DNA of 64,000 bases from Sphingopyxis macrogoltabida (lineage in GTDB: Bacteria; Pseudomonadota; Alphaproteobacteria; Sphingomonadales; Sphingomonadaceae), in NCBI RefSeq assembly GCF_001307295.1, contig NZ_CP012700.1:4095001-4159000 (forward strand), read 5' to 3'. The notes beneath the pieces were generated by a model. It was not told the origin of the DNA, ran no database searches, and worked only from the letters and a program-made list of their open reading frames with translations. Positions 61,765 through 64,000 of this stretch are shown piece by piece; within the stretch, counting starts at the first letter, position 1, and each line of letters starts with the position of its first letter. A program made the translations under genes and the position numbers.

Positions 61765-62204
61765 ATGCTCGCATCGCACGCCGCAAACGGATCATTCGCG
61801 TGCGCACCGTCGAACATCAGATGGCGGAGGCGAACCTTGCCCGCGCCAACGGCGAACTGGCGAGCCTCGTCGAACTGGCGAAGCGGCTCGAAACGCTGCG
61901 CACCGACCTTGCGATGGCAAAGGGTGCCGTCGCCGGGCGCGCGCTGAACACGATGGGCGAACTCGCCATGCGGCTCGACATGGCGAAGGAAAATCTCGCC
62001 GCACCGCTCGCGGGTGCGAGCGCCCGCCGCGACCAGATGGGCGCGCTTGCGCAGAGCGCGTTGATCAAGGAGGAATCGGCGGTGCGCCTTTACGAGCGCA
62101 GCCGCAAGTCGGCCGAGCAAGAAGCCGAACGCCGCAACGACGCCAACCGTCCGCATCGCCGCCGCACGATGAGCCTGCGCCTGATCGAAGGCGGGATTTC
62201 ATGA
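61761..62204 (+). CDS. fliJ: FliJ-like flagellar export protein
   Basis: A 147-residue, highly charged helical protein in the fliJ slot between fliI and fliK. It is nearly all coiled coil (residues 10-125) with basic N- and C-termini (RIARRKRIIRVR and HRRRTMSLRLIEGG). FliJ proteins are poorly conserved and form the central stalk that interacts with the FliI ring and FlhA. The name rests on length, helix content and position; no sequence motif proves it. It overlaps fliI and fliK start codons. Confidence 0.7.
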   Translation: MNARIARRKRIIRVRTVEHQMAEANLARANGELASLVELAKRLETLRTDLAMAKGAVAGRALNTMGELAMRLDMAKENLAAPLAGASARRDQMGALAQSALIKEESAVRLYERSRKSAEQEAERRNDANRPHRRRTMSLRLIEGGIS

Positions 62205-63403
62205 TGGCCGCGCTGACCCAAAGTCCGGCGCCCGCCAGCCTGCTGCCCGCATTTGCGGCGCTCGGCGCGCCCGGCTCGGCCGGGGGCGAAATGCCCGCGT
62301 TCGACCAGCTCGTTGCTGCGGCGCCGGTGGCCGGGGCCGGCAAAGCCCCGCTCACCACCATCTTGCCGCCTGCGGCTGCGATGCCGTTGCAACCGGCCGA
62401 CGGCAAAGCCGTCGCCATAGTGCCGGACGCCAAATCCGAAACCGTGACGGCGGCCGAAGCTCTCGCAGCACCCGATGACGCCGCCGCGAAGGCCGTAACG
62501 CTGCTGCTCGCCGCGACCGGTCGCATCGCCGCGCCGGTGACGGATCAGGTCGCCGCGTCCCCCGCTTTGCCCAGCGCGATCATGGTCTCCAAGCCCGTCG
62601 CAGCGATCCGGATCGAGGGCGAAGGCGATAGCGATGGCGGAACCGAAGCGGTCGAGACCGGCGACGCCGCCGCACCCGCCGCCGTGTGGATGCCGCCCGT
62701 TCCTACCAGCACGGCGCCGGCCGACAAGCCGGAAAAAGCGGCGAACGCCGCGATTACCGCCGACAAGGGCGACGCCCCCGCGCTTCCCGCCGCTGCCAAG
62801 CCGCGCGAAGCGGCGCAGCCAGCAGCGATGCCGGTCGATCCCTCGCTTCCCAAGGCAAAGATCGTCGATGCCGGCCCGTCGATGACCGTCGCCTTCACCC
62901 AGCCTGCCGCGCCGGCAGCGGGCGCGATCGCCGAAGCCGCCCCGATGGCGCCGGTCGCCGAACGCGTGCTCGACCTGACCAGCGACGACGCATGGATCGA
63001 GCAGCTCGCGCGCGACATCGCCGCGACCAAGTCGCAAAGCGGCGACATCAGCTTTCGCCTGATGCCGCGCCACCTCGGCCGCCTCGACGTCGCGATGCGG
63101 CAGGACGAGGGCGGCGTGTCGCTGAAGCTCGACACCCAGCACGAAGCGACCGCGGCCGTCGTCCACGCCGCGCAGGGCCGCCTCGTCGAGGATCTCCGCC
63201 AGCAGGGCGTCCGCGTCGCGGGCGCCGAAGTAACCTGCACCCCGGGCGAAACCGGCCGCCAGTCGCAGTCCCAGCAGGGAACGCATCAGGGTCAGGGCCG
63301 CGGCGGCGCCCATGATGCCGCCCATCTCATCGAAACCGCCCCCGAGCGTGCCGAGGCGCGCGACGAAGAGCGCGCCGCGACACGCGGCGGCCGCTTTGCC
63401 TGA
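62201..63403 (+). CDS. fliK: Flagellar hook-length control protein FliK
   Basis: A 400-residue protein. An N-terminal two-thirds of low complexity rich in Ala, Pro and Lys, as usual for a molecular ruler, precedes a Flg_hook-type C-terminal domain: SGDISFRLMPRHLGRLDVAM near residue 278, KLDTQHEATAAVVHAAQG and DLRQQGVRVAGAEVT. It measures the hook and switches FlhB export to filament proteins. The ATG at 62201 overlaps the fliJ stop; 62204 is also possible. fliL begins 14 bp after its stop. Confidence 0.88.
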   Translation: MMAALTQSPAPASLLPAFAALGAPGSAGGEMPAFDQLVAAAPVAGAGKAPLTTILPPAAAMPLQPADGKAVAIVPDAKSETVTAAEALAAPDDAAAKAVTLLLAATGRIAAPVTDQVAASPALPSAIMVSKPVAAIRIEGEGDSDGGTEAVETGDAAAPAAVWMPPVPTSTAPADKPEKAANAAITADKGDAPALPAAAKPREAAQPAAMPVDPSLPKAKIVDAGPSMTVAFTQPAAPAAGAIAEAAPMAPVAERVLDLTSDDAWIEQLARDIAATKSQSGDISFRLMPRHLGRLDVAMRQDEGGVSLKLDTQHEATAAVVHAAQGRLVEDLRQQGVRVAGAEVTCTPGETGRQSQSQQGTHQGQGRGGAHDAAHLIETAPERAEARDEERAATRGGRFA

Positions 63404-63417
63404 TCAGGAGCCAAGCC

Positions 63418-64000
63418 ATGTCCAAGGATAAAGTCGAAACCGAAGCCAAGCCGAAGGGCAAGCTGAAGAAGCTGCTGATCATCGGCGTCGGGGCCCTTGC
63501 GCTGATCGGCGCGGGCGCGGGCGCGGGCATATATTTCGGCGCACTGTCGGCGCACGAGGCCAAGCCCGAGGATAATTTCCCGAAGCTCGTCCTGCGCAGC
63601 AAGGGTGAAGCCGAACCGGCCGCCGAAGGCGAAAGCGGCGAGGCCCCGCCCAAGGTCGGGACCGTATCGGTGCCCAACGACCGGTACAAGGTCGACCCGC
63701 GCAAATATGAAATCACCTATTATCCGATCACCGACGCGTTCACGACGAACCTCGCCGACGGATCGGGCTTCCTGCAGGTCGGTATCAGCCTTTCGACCTT
63801 CTACGACGGCAAGGTTATCAATAATATCAAACGACAGGCAGTGCCGATCCGTTCGGTCGTGCTTATGGTGCTCGCCGAACAGGACCCGGCGTTGCTCTCC
63901 ACATCACAGGGCAAACAGCGGCTGCAACGTCAGTTGACCGCCGCGATCAACGATGTGCTGCGCGACAAGGAAGGGTTCGGGGGGATCGATAATGTCTATT
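63418..64000 (+). CDS. fliL: Flagellar basal-body protein FliL (3' end missing)
   Basis: The frame starts at an ATG at 63418 behind CAGGAG and is open to the end of the window (194 codons plus one base). A basic N-terminus (KPKGKLKKLL) leads into one transmembrane helix at about 18-40, then a periplasmic domain with FLQVGISLSTFY near 119 and the usual LRDKEGFGGIDNVY-type end close to the cut. FliL surrounds stators and supports torque. The gene follows fliK 14 bp later, as in many alphaproteobacterial fli operons. The last residues lie beyond the window. Confidence 0.9.
   Translation, partial: MSKDKVETEAKPKGKLKKLLIIGVGALALIGAGAGAGIYFGALSAHEAKPEDNFPKLVLRSKGEAEPAAEGESGEAPPKVGTVSVPNDRYKVDPRKYEITYYPITDAFTTNLADGSGFLQVGISLSTFYDGKVINNIKRQAVPIRSVVLMVLAEQDPALLSTSQGKQRLQRQLTAAINDVLRDKEGFGGIDNVY

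Overview
The window reads as a chromosomal segment from a high-GC alphaproteobacterium of the Sphingomonadales, most like Sphingopyxis. Supporting signs are the codon use, a TonB/uronate catabolic locus, an imuA-imuB-dnaE2 mutasome behind an alphaproteobacterial LexA box (GAAC-N7-GAAC), sphingomonad-type intergenic palindromes, and many start/stop-overlapping genes. The species is an inference. I found no rRNA, tRNA, CRISPR array, transposase or phage gene.

Layout. (1) 1-6400: housekeeping and miscellaneous genes (HIG1-like fragment, gluQRS, an HNH nuclease, three small exported proteins, ppc). (2) 6568-21813: an acyl-CoA catabolic region with four acyl-CoA dehydrogenase-related or bifunctional beta-oxidation genes, four SDRs, an alcohol dehydrogenase, an APH-like kinase, an aldo/keto reductase, a serine hydrolase and a GPH transporter. 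It includes an unfused equivalent of the mammalian ACAD10/11 kinase plus dehydrogenase pair. Two 16-bp palindromes of one pattern (9857-9872 and 12377-12392) precede its acyl-CoA dehydrogenase units. (3) 22394-29420: a minus-strand valine-degradation operon (mmsA, acyl-CoA dehydrogenase, hydroxyisobutyryl-CoA hydrolase, crotonase, mmsB) interrupted by two lipoproteins, a RidA-like protein and a low-GC membrane protein, with a divergent LysR gene.

(4) 30404-43772: a uronate polysaccharide utilisation locus. It has three minus-strand units: hydratase-exuT-uxaC-uxuB, TonB receptor plus secreted beta-helix protein, and kduI-kduD-kdgK. A LacI-family gene lies among them on the plus strand. Each unit has a 12-bp palindrome of the form GWMACCGGTGTC (or its complement) 38-48 bp before its first start codon, so the three units probably form one LacI-controlled regulon. 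Extracellular cleavage, TonB uptake, inner-membrane hexuronate import, and conversion of saturated (UxaC/UxuB) and unsaturated (KduI/KduD/KdgK) uronates can be traced. The mannonate dehydratase and KDPG aldolase needed to finish are not in the window.

(5) 43910-49722: a complete RND tripartite efflux operon. (6) 49881-55404: the SOS mutasome imuA-imuB-dnaE2. (7) 55738-64000: flagellar genes, with fliC on the minus strand diverging from a fliEFGHIJKL operon that has a clear sigma-54 promoter. The last gene, fliL, runs off the end. Intergenic gaps often hold REP-like double hairpins; these are listed individually.
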